The notes: a model not told the origin generated them from the letters alone. 64,000 bases of DNA from Apostichopus japonicus (GCF_037975245.1 NC_092572.1:11915769-11979768), one strand, 5' to 3'; positions 44,301-55,347 are shown, numbered from the stretch's first letter. Numbers and translations: made by a program.

Positions 44301-47300
44301 AAACCGAGTGTGAGAGGAAGAGGGTGGGCCGGAGAAACGAGTTACTACGCAGTAAGTTAGCAGCAGGGTTGAAATCAGATTGCAATGAACATCTTTGACC
44401 AAATGGAATAAATTTTAACCCATATTTCATCGCATATTTGCCATGTGGAAAATGTCTTTGTCAAAAAATTTCACGTTAAATGGTTTATTCAGAAACTCCC
44501 CCTCCACCCTATAACCTTCTTCCTACTTCACCCCAGGCAGTAGACTGAAATCTGACTGTCATCATTGGTCTCTGTAATAGAGATAACTGACATGAGCAAC
44601 CCCCCTCCCCTCTCCAATCCTTCCTACCTCACCCTAGACTGGAGACACACACCCAACCTTCGTCACTGGTCTGTGTGATAGAGATAACTGTCATGAGCAA
44701 CTACTCCCCCCCCCTTCACCCTTCCTACTTTCACCCCAGGCAGGATGTGTCTCACCCAACCTTCATCAATGGTCTGTGTGATAGAGTTAACTGTCATGAG
44801 CAACTCTACCCCTCCCCCCCCCCCCTCCACCCTACCTTACCCCAAGCAGGAGACACACAGCCAACCTTCTTAACTGGTCTGTGAGATAGAGTTAACTGTC
44901 ATGAGCAACTCCCCCCCCCCCTACACCCTACCTCACCCCAGGCAGGAGACACACACCCAGCCTTCTTCACTGGTCTGTGTGATAGAGTTAACTGTCATGA
45001 GCAACTCCCCCCCCTACACCCTACCTCACCCCAGGCAGGATACACACACCCAACCTTCTTCACTGGTCTGTGTGATAGAGTTAACTGTCATGAGCAACTC
45101 CCCCTCCCACACCTCCACCCTATACCCTTCCTACTTCACCTCAGGCAGGAGACACACACCCAACCTTCATCAATGGTCTGTGTGATAGAGTAACTGTTAT
45201 GAGCGACTTCCCAAAGTAGCTAAGCAAAATTTTGTTCCATTTGGGCTGAGGACTTGATCAAGTCAAAAATATGACATCATCAAACCATATGTGCTTCAAT
45301 AGGTTATGTTTTTTTCTTCTACTTATTACAATGTTCACTTTCCGTAATGGAGATGAGTTTTGTCAATGCCAAATGCAAAATAGTGAACCAACAACATAAC
45401 ATGATCGTGGTGACGTTGGTTTCAATGTCAACAATGTTAACATTTTACATTGAAAATATGAAAAGAAAAATAAAGAGAAAGTACAACGTTTCAGATCCTA
45501 GAGGCACTATGACATCACAGATTGACAACTTAACAGCTCCCAGAACAAGACTTTTATACAAAGGATATCTCTCAAGATTCTTCTTAGCTATATCGGGGAG
45601 TTGTTCTTCACAAAGATCTCTACCATGTAATCTAAAGATGACGGTTGGGTTTGTGTCTCTTTTAATAATACTTACAGCATGTACATCCAGTGTGTCCACA
45701 TTCATATCATAGGCTGTTAGGTTCATACTCTCAAATACCTGGTAATAAAAGAAGAATCGTTTTAAATGATCAGAACAAAACTTAACCTTTGACCTTCACC
45801 AAAACAATAGGATTCTTCAAACCTACAATGAGGTTAAACTCAGATTTGTACACTTTTAGGGATGTCATCTTTTACAAGCCAATAAAGTCATATACGCATC
45901 TTACAAACTGTTATGAACACCAGGCGTCCCTTCATCTTTGGTAAGGGATTTAAAAGATATTGCTGTCCAATAACAGGACAAATAGCTTAGCACTAGTGAT
46001 TCATGATATCTGTATTTACAGCATACAAATTCTTAAATCAAACAAATCTGAACTTTCAAATTTTCCCAGCAAACTACTGCTACTTCATTAAAGCATTCTA
46101 TACCAATAATAAAATACATCCACTACCATATCCACTACACCATGCAAACCCTACAAGGCACATACAAAGCATATATATAGCATGTTTGATGTGCACACCT
46201 CTCTACCACCCACACAGTCCACCTGCCCCATGGATGCAAACCCTGCAAGGCACATACAAAGCATATACAGCATGTTTGATGTGCACACCTCTCTACCACC
46301 CACACAGTCCACCTGCACCCTGAATGCAAACCCTACAAGGCACATACAAAACAAAAACAGCAATGTTTGATATGCTCACCTCCATACCATCCCCCTGACT
46401 TCACTCTCCATACATACATACTCACTTGTCTCCACAACATTTACATGTGTGTAAACCAGGTGACAATCCCTGGTGTAACAGACCCTTGTGTTATTAGAGG
46501 TTTAGTCAACCTATGATGTGTCAAAGGTCAACCTACCTCATGAAGAGTCATAACTTTCTTCTTAGATTTATCGTAGTATGCTTGAACCTCCTTGTCATTT
46601 TTCATCTTCTTCTTGATGAACCGTAGCAGATGTTTCTGGTTCATGCAAGACGCTGCGTGGACGTGGGTGTCGACCTGTGGATGTCAAGAAATCAATTGTG
46701 AAACTGTTTTAAGTCAAGATAACCCTGTTTATGTCAAAATGGTCATAAAACGGCAATATTGCATTCATTTGATCACAATCTGGTGATACCCAAAAATAAA
46801 ATGTATCTTTAACATTCACAAGATTCATTATGCACATCTTTGACACAGCTAAAAATGACAAAATTCAAATAAGAATGCTTTCTGGCTGAAACTAGTAATT
46901 GGCAATGAGAAATTTACTCAAAATAAGCATGGCATTGGATACAGATCAATTTAGTCTTGCTGTGTTTCAAAGTCAAATTGTAACCACTTTTTTGAGCAGA
47001 AATTTAATGTATCCAACACCACTATAAAGTGTTTAAAGAGGACACAGCAGAAGGAAACTTCAGTTTTTGAATTTCAAGAATTAATTTCAGGTATTAAGTC
47101 ATCTATTAACCAGAATTATACCTTAAATTTGATCCCATCGGTGAAGTTAAGGCAATTTTCCTTGCCTAGACGGTTTTGACTCGAGACTGTTTTACAAGTA
47201 TAAATCTATCTAATTCTGGCAGAATATATTCAAACCAATGATGATATGACAAAGATTCAAGATAGAACTAAACCACAGACCAACATGACAGAGGTTGTCG

Positions 47301-49035
47301 TTAACGCTGTCTTCCAAGCAAAGATTTACGCTCTAAGTATCTCTAAGTTACCTTATACCATTCTACACTGGAGCAACATACTGTATAACATGACAGTACT
47401 GTATTACTACTGTCAATACAACTGTGTTTGTGCGACATATCATTGCATTGCATCATGGGATACTCTCATGTGTGACATAGTAGTTGACTTCATTTCAGCA
47501 CATGGCATGCCACTTTCTAAAGATTAACTTCAAACTAGCATTTTCAGCTCGCTGCTTTCTGGATATTATGAGTGAGTTTCTTTTATAACACTATTGTGCA
47601 TTGGCAGAGACCTAAACGCTAAAACTAAGAAGACACCAGGTTCCGGCAAGCACAAATAAAGAGCAACGTACCTTTCTGATGTTATAGAAATCTCTGTGTC
47701 TGACAGCCTTCTGTGCGGCCAGTTCCTTCATCTCGTTCAGCAGGTTATGAAGATGAAATCTCGACGAGAGGTAGGAGAGACGGCGATAGGCAAAGGATTT
47801 ACTGCAAAATGCAAAATAAAAAGCAAATTCCGATAGTTATTTATCTGCTGTAACATAGCATATTAATGCTTTGCAAAATGGAAAAGTTTTACCCAAATTA
47901 ACAGTCTCATGTTTAGCAATTTTGTTCTACACAAAATTAGGGATGTGAGGGATATTTGAGTGCTGTGCGGATTTGTGTGCGATAGTGTCATCCATGTCCT
48001 GAGGGAGGGGTCTAAGGGGTGGAGACTAAGGGTTGGGAGTGTCCCCTTTAGGAAATTGTTGCAAATTTAGTATGCTTAGTTGGCAAATCTTTTTCCTATT
48101 CTGGAGCTAACTTCTGTGCCAAGTATTCACCCATATTTTGATAATTATGGTAATTCTTTTAAAATTAATCATCAACAATAGTGCCAGGCAGACATGTTTA
48201 AAATACTGTTTGTGCTGGGCAGCACTCAGAACTGCCTGGCGCAGCCGTCCACCACCTGGCGTTTTTACTATTTTCAGAATTTGTGATATCAACAATTTTC
48301 AAAATTCTCACAACTGGCATGAGACTTAGGTCAGCAGAAATCTTGGCTAAATTTAACACAATCTGGTAAAAGGCAATCAAATTTTTGCCTCTGCTTTCAA
48401 GCCAAAGAAGTAGGCCTCTGTTATTCCTGTTGTTCTACCTTCCTTCATGCTTTTGCATGTCTTACTTACTCCCTGCGATTACATGTAACCACCCAAAACA
48501 AGGTCCAGTTGTGAATTTTCAACCTATAAATCAAACTAACCATTGAAAACATCCCCAAAAATAACCAATTTTGTGCACCATCATCATAAAATGTCAAAAA
48601 AATGAAAATAACCATATGCACCCTAATTTTATATATTTTTTTCCCCCTTATTGACGGTTTGTAGAAATGTAGTGCAAAATGGCAATTTTCAGATTTTCAG
48701 TTTACTATGAGTGTTTTGTCATCAATGCGATGATGTCCTGTTCACACTTCCTTCTGAACGTCCTCTTCCATTATTTTCCTATATTCGACATTCAATTTTT
48801 GTAATTTTCACTTACATTGGTCCGTTTGCGATCAAAGCCAGAAGCATATTCTGATCCGCTAGGAATGTTTCTCTATCGGGGTAAGAGAGCTCCACTGGCT
48901 GTCCTTTTTCAACGTTCTCTTCGCTGTCGTAGACTTTGATGAGCCCGCCCTCCATCTTGAAGATACAGTCAACAGGCTCTTGCCACTCGCACTCAAAGGG
49001 ATTCTCTTGGTTGCTAGGGGCATTGATGGGATGGT
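35221..49035 (-). CDS. AMPD2: AMP deaminase, AMPD2-like; ten supported coding exons (partial, N-terminus not found)
   Basis: AMP deaminase hydrolyses AMP to IMP and ammonia in the cytosol (purine nucleotide cycle, adenylate balance). Ten minus-strand exons join in phase with GT-AG introns and give about 570 residues covering the catalytic domain to the stop. Visible motifs are VDTHVHA (two zinc-ligand His), [25 protein letters not shown] (zinc His and catalytic Glu), ISHG and SLSTDDP (adenosine/AMP deaminase signature with the zinc-ligand Asp). The wording [16 protein letters not shown] followed by YHRNPLPE is nearer to animal AMPD2 than to AMPD1 or AMPD3, from memory of the family. Introns run from 0.47 to 3.9 kb. 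The variable N-terminal regulatory region is missing; an upstream exon may lie at 52943-52978. A possible poly(A) signal on the minus strand is at 34653-34658, about 560 bases past the stop. No frameshift or stop interrupts the exons, so the gene looks functional. Confidence 0.96.
35730..35794. repeat. 23-bp tandem repeat, three copies
   Basis: Unit CCAACTGTGACAACAGAG followed by TTATA, in the last AMP deaminase intron. The middle copy has one substitution. Confidence 0.9.
35813..36076. repeat. 136-bp tandem duplication across an AMP deaminase exon end
   Basis: 35813-35941 and 35949-36076 align closely from AGGCTCTAACAATCACTAAC to CAAAGCCACTCATGACAA. The second copy includes the last 26 coding bases of the exon at 36051-36161 and its donor. 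The first copy is an intronic pseudo-exon end. Confidence 0.93.
36051..36161 (-). CDS. AMPD2: AMP deaminase exon, EPLMEEY block
   Basis: 37 codons, phase 0 at both ends, running [15 protein letters not shown], then [11 protein letters not shown], ending SGFEEE. The acceptor is a CAG before 36161 and the donor is GTACAA. It follows the STDDP exon exactly as in the family. Its 3' end and the downstream intron are duplicated in the adjacent intron at 35813-35941. Confidence 0.95.
37166..37339 (-). CDS. AMPD2: AMP deaminase exon with SLSTDDP active-site signature
   Basis: 58 codons, phase 0 at both ends: [20 protein letters not shown], then [16 protein letters not shown], then [15 protein letters not shown]. 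The Asp pair of STDDP supplies a zinc ligand and a catalytic acid in characterised AMP deaminases. The donor is GTAAGG and the acceptor TTCCAG. Confidence 0.96.
37482..37792. repeat. Intronic tandem duplication, two copies of 154-157 bp
   Basis: CACTCAGTAACCTCAAG starts at 37482 and 37636, and both copies run to GTCTCAGGTCT or ATCTCAGGTCT. Only a few differences. The second copy ends about 17 bases from the donor-side exon edge at 37809. Confidence 0.93.
37809..37929 (-). CDS. AMPD2: AMP deaminase exon with PHCGEAG motif
   Basis: 121 bp: one base that completes an Arg codon split with the previous exon, then 40 codons. It encodes [25 protein letters not shown] and ISHGLLLRK. The His and Glu of HCGEAG are the zinc-ligand and proton-transfer residues of the family. 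The donor is GTGAGT and the acceptor is CAG after a T-rich tract. Confidence 0.95.
38282..38660. repeat. Short tandem units with an inserted AT-rich block
   Basis: GCTTCTATGTGTTTTTAGC- and ATTATTGGTATT-type units occur at about 38282, 38583, 38613 and 38645. An unrelated block of about 260 bases, starting TTCATTTTCATTTCTTTATT, separates the first from the others and may be a retroposon tail. Confidence 0.5.
39401..39570. repeat. Tandem duplication, two copies of 85 bp
   Basis: ATGTTTACAAGCTGTGATAC (39401) and ATGTTTAAAAGCTGTGATAC (39486), each followed by an AATTATAAT-rich tract and AATTATATTATCAGAC. Confidence 0.9.
39788..40242 (-). CDS. AMPD2: AMP deaminase largest exon (SIYGRS to [11 protein letters not shown])
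   Basis: 455 bp starting in phase 0 with [15 protein letters not shown] and ending two bases into an Arg codon. It carries [51 protein letters not shown] and [15 protein letters not shown], all diagnostic of AMP deaminase. The GTG codon near its 5' edge is an internal Val and not a start: the acceptor lies two codons upstream (TAG, ending at 40243). Confidence 0.97.
41604..41735 (-). CDS. AMPD2: AMP deaminase exon, NPIGES block
   Basis: 44 codons, phase 0 at both ends: [20 protein letters not shown], then [20 protein letters not shown] and K. The donor is GTTGGT and the acceptor CAG. The Asp that opens the exon follows TLDVHA of the upstream exon, restoring the family's DVHADRNTF. Confidence 0.96.
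41941..42008 (+). repeat. tRNA-like SINE head
   Basis: Box-A-like TAGCCTAAATGGTAG (41941) and box-B-like GGTTCTAGTC (41996) lie at tRNA-like spacing in an AMP deaminase intron. The sequence beside it (41856-41940) has a poly-A run and, on the minus strand, a second box-B-like GGCTCAAATCCC. Confidence 0.4.
44533..45212. repeat. Minisatellite, seven units of 93-109 bp
   Basis: The anchor ACTGTCATGAGCAACT or a close variant occurs at 44586, 44687, 44790, 44895, 44991, 45084 and 45193. Units also share a C-run, CACCCCAGGCAGGAGACACA and CACTGGTCTGTGTGATAGAG. It lies in the 3.9-kb AMP deaminase intron. The open frames across it come from the repeat and not from a gene. Confidence 0.95.
45676..45738 (-). 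CDS. AMPD2: AMP deaminase small exon (21 codons)
   Basis: 63 bp, phase 0 at both ends, encoding [13 protein letters not shown] then VDTLDVHA. The donor is GTAAGT and the acceptor is CCAG after a pyrimidine-rich tract. The peptide matches the family's [20 protein letters not shown] segment. It is separated from the next exon by a 3.9-kb intron full of minisatellite sequence. Confidence 0.94.
46142..46395. repeat. Tandem repeat, three units of about 90 bp
   Basis: ATGCAAACCCTACAAGGCAC or a variant starts at 46142, 46234 and 46324. Units share GTTTGATGTGCACACCTCTC and ACCCACACAGTCCACCTGC; the third unit is diverged. Confidence 0.92.
46537..46674 (-). CDS. AMPD2: AMP deaminase exon with VDTHVHA zinc site
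   Basis: 46 codons, phase 0 at both ends. It opens [20 protein letters not shown], where the two His of THVH are the first pair of zinc ligands, and closes KKKVMTLHE. The donor is GTAGGT and the acceptor CACAG. Confidence 0.96.
47672..47801 (-). CDS. AMPD2: AMP deaminase exon, [11 protein letters not shown] block
   Basis: 130 bp: one base completing an Ile codon, then 43 codons, [20 protein letters not shown] followed by [13 protein letters not shown] and [10 protein letters not shown]. The donor is GTACGT and the acceptor GCAG. These are canonical family sequences just upstream of the zinc-site exon. Confidence 0.95.
48816..49035 (-). CDS. AMPD2: AMP deaminase exon at the start of the catalytic domain
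   Basis: 220 bp: two bases completing a codon, 72 codons and two bases of a split Ile codon. It encodes [46 protein letters not shown] and LLALIANGP. The donor is GTAAGT and the acceptor TCTAG. The phase needs one base from an upstream exon, which the 52943-52978 candidate would supply (A + AC = Asn). Confidence 0.92.
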
Positions 49036-52000
49036 CTAGAAAGAGGCAACGAAAAATATTGAGTCACAAGTGACTTTTTCGTTTCCACGTTTGACACATG
49101 AAATAATAGAGAGCAGAAGAGAAAATAACAGTCCATTCTAGACAAATCCTTGATGTCGGGCCTGATATGGAAACACAAATAATTCTAAGAAACATCCGAG
49201 TTCTGAGAAGATTTCACATCACATCTGAAACATTAATTGTTAATATCTAGTCACACCTTAAGACTACATTGACTGAATGTCGCTGATAGGTTTGGGAATC
49301 TGACTGGTTTTTCTTAAAACTGTTGCTATTTCGTTATCAAGGTTTTGTCTAGAATATTCTAATTTGATGATTGAAAGTATAATCCAGATGAGGTAAACCT
49401 GACAAATTGCTACATTTTGCCCATTCTATCCCCCCCCCCCCCCCCAAACAAAAAATTGTCAAAGAAAGACTTATCTTATGGAAGAATAATTTGATATCAT
49501 TTGATATCTCACCTTAAATTCTAGATTTAACCTCTCTGGTATTAAAGTAACATTGTTTTATAATGATTGCTTAGTACTGTGGCATGCTTAGGGTATAATT
49601 GTACATACCGTACTGAAGACCTCTTCATTATGCATGATAAAGTATAGTATACATCATTAACAAACAAACCATTAGATTGCAGTGTTTTTCTCTTTTAAGG
49701 GTTTCTTGTTAAGGAAAATGAGTTCAGGTTAGGAAATTGCAAATTTAGTAAATTAATGTGAGAGTATAAATAAATATATATGAATTTATCAATAAGATAT
49801 ACCTCATCACTTCAAACAAGTTTAGATTTGCATAGAGGGCATCCTTAATTTAAAAAAAAAATGAAACTCATAATTTATTCGACTTTGCTATGATAACATT
49901 TAGGGCAAACCCTTAAGGTTTTTCTTTTGTTTTCCTTAGGGCAACCAAGTTGTATTACTAGGTGGTATGAACAGCAAATTTTTATTTTCTGCCAAAACAA
50001 ATGTAGGGAAATAACAAAGAAAGACCAATAGATCTACCCAGTAGAAGAGATGTGTAGGTTTGGTGAATAGAACACAGAGTGAAACTCTCCTTCGGGTGGA
50101 TCATAGGATTACCATTATTTTTATGTTTTATGTCAGAATCTCAAAAGTGATGGAGGAGTATATTATTTTACCTAGATACACTTTACTCTGAATTTGGGGT
50201 AAACAATGCCCGTATGACAACCATCAAAAGCTGATTTTGGTGATCCGAACAGATGTTAGTTCGTCTTGGATGATTGGAGTACTGTTCAAAATTTGCCCTG
50301 ATATTATACAAAGTTAGAAGTCGTTTACTCCCAAAACAAGGCTACTTTAGTTGTTCCATGAAGCTATAGCAAATTATATATACTTATAAATCTCTTCCTC
50401 ATTGCTACCTCTTGAGTGTTTCAAGCTAACATGATGCCATGGTCATCATCAATTTGGCCTGAAAGGAAGTAACCAATTATGATATGTTTTAAAGGTGAGT
50501 ATCTCAAACAAAGAATACATCAATGCCTCCTCCCATATTGTATATTCCAAACTAATTAAAACTGTTTGTATGATCTTCCACACACTATATAAAGCAGCAT
50601 ATACCCTAACAGAAATTAGCATATATATCAACAGAAGTGAAAACTGTTTTTCATGGATGACAGAACATAAAATGAGGCAATGGCATTTTAGTGCTTTTGT
50701 TTATCATCACAGCAAAAAAACGAAAGCACGGATTTGATGTTAGAGGTAGGAAACTGCATCAATTGCTCCAAAAACTACGGAAGTGAACAATTTTGCCGAG
50801 ACAATATTTTTTTTTTTTTTTTTTCAAGCATTTTTTTGGTAGTATGACTTGCATTGTTTGCTTTCTATGATGCAGCTTCTACAGACAACTCTCGCTAACA
50901 GGTAATTCAATCTGAACCGTTTATAGATGCAGGAAATTCAAAAGAATCTACTGAAACCAAATCCCACTTCTGACACCATATCAGGGCAAACTTTCACATC
51001 TTGCATTTCTAGTGTACTGTACATACTGGTAGGTATTGTAATTTCATTCCATCATCAGCAGAGAAGTTTTTGGCCTAAAATAAGATCAATGATTTTGTGA
51101 GATTATGGAAAGTTAAGAAAAAAATAATATATTATCTGCTGTGCACTGTACTTCCCCATTCATAAAATAACCTGAGGACGAAGAAGAAGCTTCCTGTGTC
51201 AATATGTGTACAAGGGTCATGCTCATGAATATTTATACTTCTCTTATGAAGCAAGTGAATGTGCACAAGAATGAATGGTGACTATGGAAGCCCATAAATT
51301 CCATGTAATCATTGTGCCATAGTTTGGTACATTACTTTGCACAAAATGCTTCAAATTACAGACAAAATATTAGTAGATGATGTATATAGATGTGCAAGAC
51401 CTTCATGTAAGGTCAATTATCAATGTTTATCTATAATTAAAATAAAATAGTATTCTTATCAACACCTTAAGGAAAATTCTGTATACGTACAGCTGATAAC
51501 GTATTCATTAAGTATAATTCTAATACATATTCATGAGCAATGTGACAAAAAAGACCAACTGGTGCAAGAGATATTAAGATAGATTGAACAAAAATTTAAA
51601 TTACAGTAGATAAGAGGGGTTATTAAAAAAAAAAAATTACATGTATTAGTTCATCCAGATATGTAGATATTTGCCAATTCTGATTGAGAAAAAAAAATCG
51701 CTTTTCTACATTTGAATTGACATAATCCATTCAATTTGTTTCTTAAAAATGCCAGCTGATATCAGCAATTAATTTCCATGACAATTTTAAGTCTCTTTAA
51801 TATTAAACAGTTTGGCTTGATTCAGACAGGAATTTTTGTCAAACTATGAACTTCACTCTTTGCGGTATTATACTGTTTTTACATTTGAGATTTTTTCTTT
51901 AATATTCAACAAATATAGATTGGTGCCATCCAATTATATTAAATGAGTAAGTCTTAAATTGTAAGTCACCTACAATTCACCCCACCTCCCCCCCCCCCCC

Positions 52001-52802
52001 CCCCCGAAAGATATAAATTCCTGGAAACTAAACAGTGAGCCATCTGGGCATAACAATATTTTCCAATGATTCAAATGAAAAACAACAACAAAACTGTGGT
52101 TATGGCGATATTATTTTCTGAGTACACTGGGAACAAATTTTCATTTACAGCGTTACAAAGAATGGAAAAGGAATTCTGAAATGAAAAGAGAACGCCGTTT
52201 GATTTTCATTATTCTGCTGTTTTGTTGTTCGTTCTGTTATTTATATTACCGTGATCAACCAAGGGTAAACAATTTACAGATGGTTTTGGCATGATGCTCC
52301 AATAAGTGCAGCCGGTACAGTTTTAAGGTCATCTCTGTGTGACATTTAATTCATTTTTACTGAGGATTTTTCTTCAAATTCAAATGCATGTTATACTGTA
52401 TGATACTTATCAGGCCACTAAATGTTGCCAACAAAAATATGTCCACATGAAACTGCAAAATATGTTTGGTAACGTCAGTTTCCTATTATTAATATATGAC
52501 ACCTTTCCATATAATTTTCTTCCACTTTGGAAAAATCATGATGGCCAAATTTCATATAGGTTACTATATACAATAACAATTACATGATTTTCAAAGATTT
52601 TTAAGTTACAGCTACAGAGTTATATCAATTGTACTGATCATAGCGGTGGAAACATGAATTGGAAGAAGTGCTAGGGAATGAGTCACATCACACACAAAAC
52701 ATTCTTATTATTATTATTTTTTTAAACAAATGACAAATTGAAGTGTAATATATCAAGCAACACAAATGTGGAGAAAACATTTCTACTATTGACATAGTGG
52801 TT

Positions 52803-52867
52803 GGGTACTTTCAAAATACCCATGCACAGCAGTGATGGGGTACTTTCAAAATACCCATGCACAGCAG
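52803..52867. repeat. 35-bp tandem duplication beside the candidate exon
   Basis: GGGTACTTTCAAAATACCCA followed by TGCACAGCAG occurs at 52803 and 52838. Each copy has a short internal GGGTA/TACCC hairpin. Confidence 0.85.
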
Positions 52868-52942
52868 GAAAATAACAACAGCTCAAACAGCAATCGACAC
52901 ACAAGCTGGAAGGGTGCATGACATGTGCAGAAACCAACTTAC

Positions 52943-52978
52943 TATCCACAAAATAACCGTAATAGTGATACTTGGACT
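52943..52978 (-). CDS. AMPD2: Candidate 36-bp upstream exon of AMP deaminase
   Basis: The segment is bounded by a TTTTTCTGTTTACAG acceptor and a GTAAGT donor on the minus strand. Read in the phase the downstream exon requires, it gives SKYHYYGYFVD and one base (A) that completes Asn before HPINAPSN. The phase match (one chance in three) and strong splice sites support it, and the aromatic-rich peptide is plausible for the linker ahead of the catalytic domain. I cannot align it to a known AMPD with certainty. It might be a cryptic exon. Confidence 0.5.
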
Positions 52979-54724
52979 CTGTAAACAGAAAAACAACATC
53001 TAGCATAACTGATTAATCTCTTTGTTTTCCTCGTTCAAGCGGATTGATGAGGAGTTTAAGAAAGCTAAAGACGGAAGGAACATGAACCAAAAAAAAAAAC
53101 AATAAAACATGCAGTGTGCATCTTCAATATAATTGAATAATACTAAAATCAAGAGCAAGAATGGAAGAGAAACAGACAGAAGAGACTAGGAGAGAGAATT
53201 CATGTTACCATGGAAACATAACCTGCAAGGAACATCAATATACGAAGCCTTTGAAAGAAAGGTAGAAAGGTAGAAAGGAACAGATAGATTGACTCGGGAC
53301 TGTGCAGACCACACAAGCAATACGACAAGAGGGACATAAGATCGTTTTCTGTTATTGTTGTTGTTTCATTTTCCACGTTTCGAAACAATTTATCGATCCT
53401 TTTGTTCCGATCGAATCAAAGTAAAGAGACCATTCACTGTGACATGCTAAACAGTAAATAAGAAGTTAACTGCATTGTGGGTAAAGATTACGGTATTGTA
53501 CTACTGGGTGAACAGGGGATCAAAACTATTAACACACTTCTCAAACATTTAATAAAAAAATGCTGTTTCCACATGCAAACTGCTACTTCCACTGGCCTGC
53601 CTAGACCGGGGCGTAATTTTCTTCCGGCTCAATCAACCAAATGGCCAAGCTCGGAAACAACATGATGGATTTGGCACCTCAGATGACACCAGAATCTTTC
53701 CCAAAGAGAGGGTATTGGTTGCCTAACCTTGGACGTGTCTTCAGCACCTCCTGGGTCTCGAATCTAAGCAAGTAAACTGTTACACCAATCTGTCACTGGG
53801 ATTTCCAAACACATCACCTCATAAAGGGTTCTCTTTAATATAAACTTTAACCAATCTTAATGAATAAAAAATTTATTATAACAAACTCTCAATGTCAATT
53901 GTATCATATACTTCCTACCAAGCCCTAGTGCACACAGGACTTATGCAGTAAATAACACAAATGACATCAATAGAACAAGCCCATTAGCTCTCAAAGTACT
54001 TGAATTCAGGTCCACAGACAAAGGCCACTTCAAGAACAGTTCTGTTTTAATCACATGTGCTTCATGATACTAGTAAATGTAAACATTCCAACCTTATGAA
54101 ACCGTATTGGTTCTTTGATAACACAGATAAAGATACTTGGCTAGACAATGACAATGTGTCCTCAACTGAAACCCCAACAGCTGTTTATTCAGTACTTACA
54201 AATGTCTGCATGTAATTTAGTTACATGAATTAAGCAATACATGCTTGGATGTTCTAAGTGATGATGATGTGTCTTTTAGTGTCATGAATAATGCATGGCA
54301 TGGATTGCACAGGATGAGGTATTGAAATATTGGAATTTTAACATGTCTGGACGAGTGGTCGGAAGGGAATCTACTAAATACACCCACAATAGTACTTGCT
54401 GGTATACCTACCATATGATAAACAAAACCGGGGATGTTGTCAAAACAAGAAGATTTTGCTTGGATTGTATTACAGGAGACACAAATCAAACTATCATCTT
54501 TAGTGTCAATGCCTGGCAGAGATCTTTATGTTACAAGAGTGACTTTCATAAACAGCAAAATCTTGCTCCATCAGGCAGTTATCCTCATAAATAGTTGTGT
54601 CTGTTGGGCTTTCATTTTGAAAATCTGTGATGTCATAGCGGGACTACACGATCAGAAACCTTTCACTCCTTCTTGTATTTCTATTCAGTCACTGTTGATG
54701 TGGGAGTGTTTATATTGCAAAATT

Positions 54725-54880
54725 GATCTCGACGTCCGGATCAGATCCTGGTCTCTGCCACCATCAAAATAGGAGGATCAGATCTACAGCCATGATCTCA
54801 GGATCAGATCCTGATGTCGAGATCTGATCGGGATCTAGAGTCTGTTAATCCAGAGCTGCATATCATTCAGATCAGATCTC
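54725..54880. repeat. GATC-rich imperfect inverted repeat
   Basis: Arms at 54725-54748 and 54801-54824 are inverted with about 20 of 24 bases matching. GATC occurs about 13 times in the block, where fewer than one would be expected by chance. Confidence 0.75.
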
Positions 54881-55061
54881 GCTATACTATGCTTGGTTGT
54901 GTTACAATCAACAATATTTTAAAACACAGCAGCTTTGATACAAGATCATCATTAAAACCAACAAAACTTTTGTTACAATTTCTAAGACCAAACTTTACAT
55001 GACTGTTTTTAAAAAAAAAGCAAATGAAATAGAGGATTTTGGTGTAAATGTGAGGTGGCAT

Positions 55062-55347
55062 CAGGCGTGTAGCCAGGAATTTGCCAAGGAAGGGGCGAAA
55101 CTGTAGATTCGGCATTGCAAACTATCTAAGCGTACCGCCACCATGATTGGCGCGAAGCGTACAAGAAAATTTTGGCTGGAGATGCCTCCCAGATCGCTGG
55201 AAATGGCACTTCCCAGGCCTTGTAAGTTGCATCTTAGCATTTTCTCTTTTGAAAACACTAGCGATATCATAAAAACATTAAAAAAAATAAAAAAATATGC
55301 TGAGGGGGGGCGGCTGCCCCCTTCGCCCCCCCTTGGCTACGCGCCTG
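55062..55347 (+). mobile_element. hAT-like MITE, copy 2 (286 bp)
   Basis: It begins CAGGCGTGTAGCCAGG and ends TTGGCTACGCGCCTG. A perfect 8-bp target-site duplication, GGTGGCAT, lies at 55054-55061 and 55348-55355. The sequence is non-coding, with a G-rich tract near the 3' end. The intact duplication and high similarity to copy 1 indicate recent activity. Confidence 0.9.

Noticed and set aside
44675-45185. Two open frames with repeated [13 protein letters not shown]-like words
   Set aside because: They follow the 100-bp minisatellite unit inside an AMP deaminase intron.
45347-45712. 121-codon plus-strand frame
   Set aside because: It overlaps the AMP deaminase exon 45676-45738 in antisense and has no recognisable domain.
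53715-53760. Possible further AMP deaminase exon (minus strand, FETQEVLKTRPR)
   Set aside because: The donor is weak (GTTAGG) and no phase joins it both to the 52943-52978 candidate and to a family-like sequence.
54295-54594. 99-codon plus-strand frame (MAWIAQDEVLKYWNF)
   Set aside because: No known domain and overlapped by an equally long minus-strand frame; no splice evidence.
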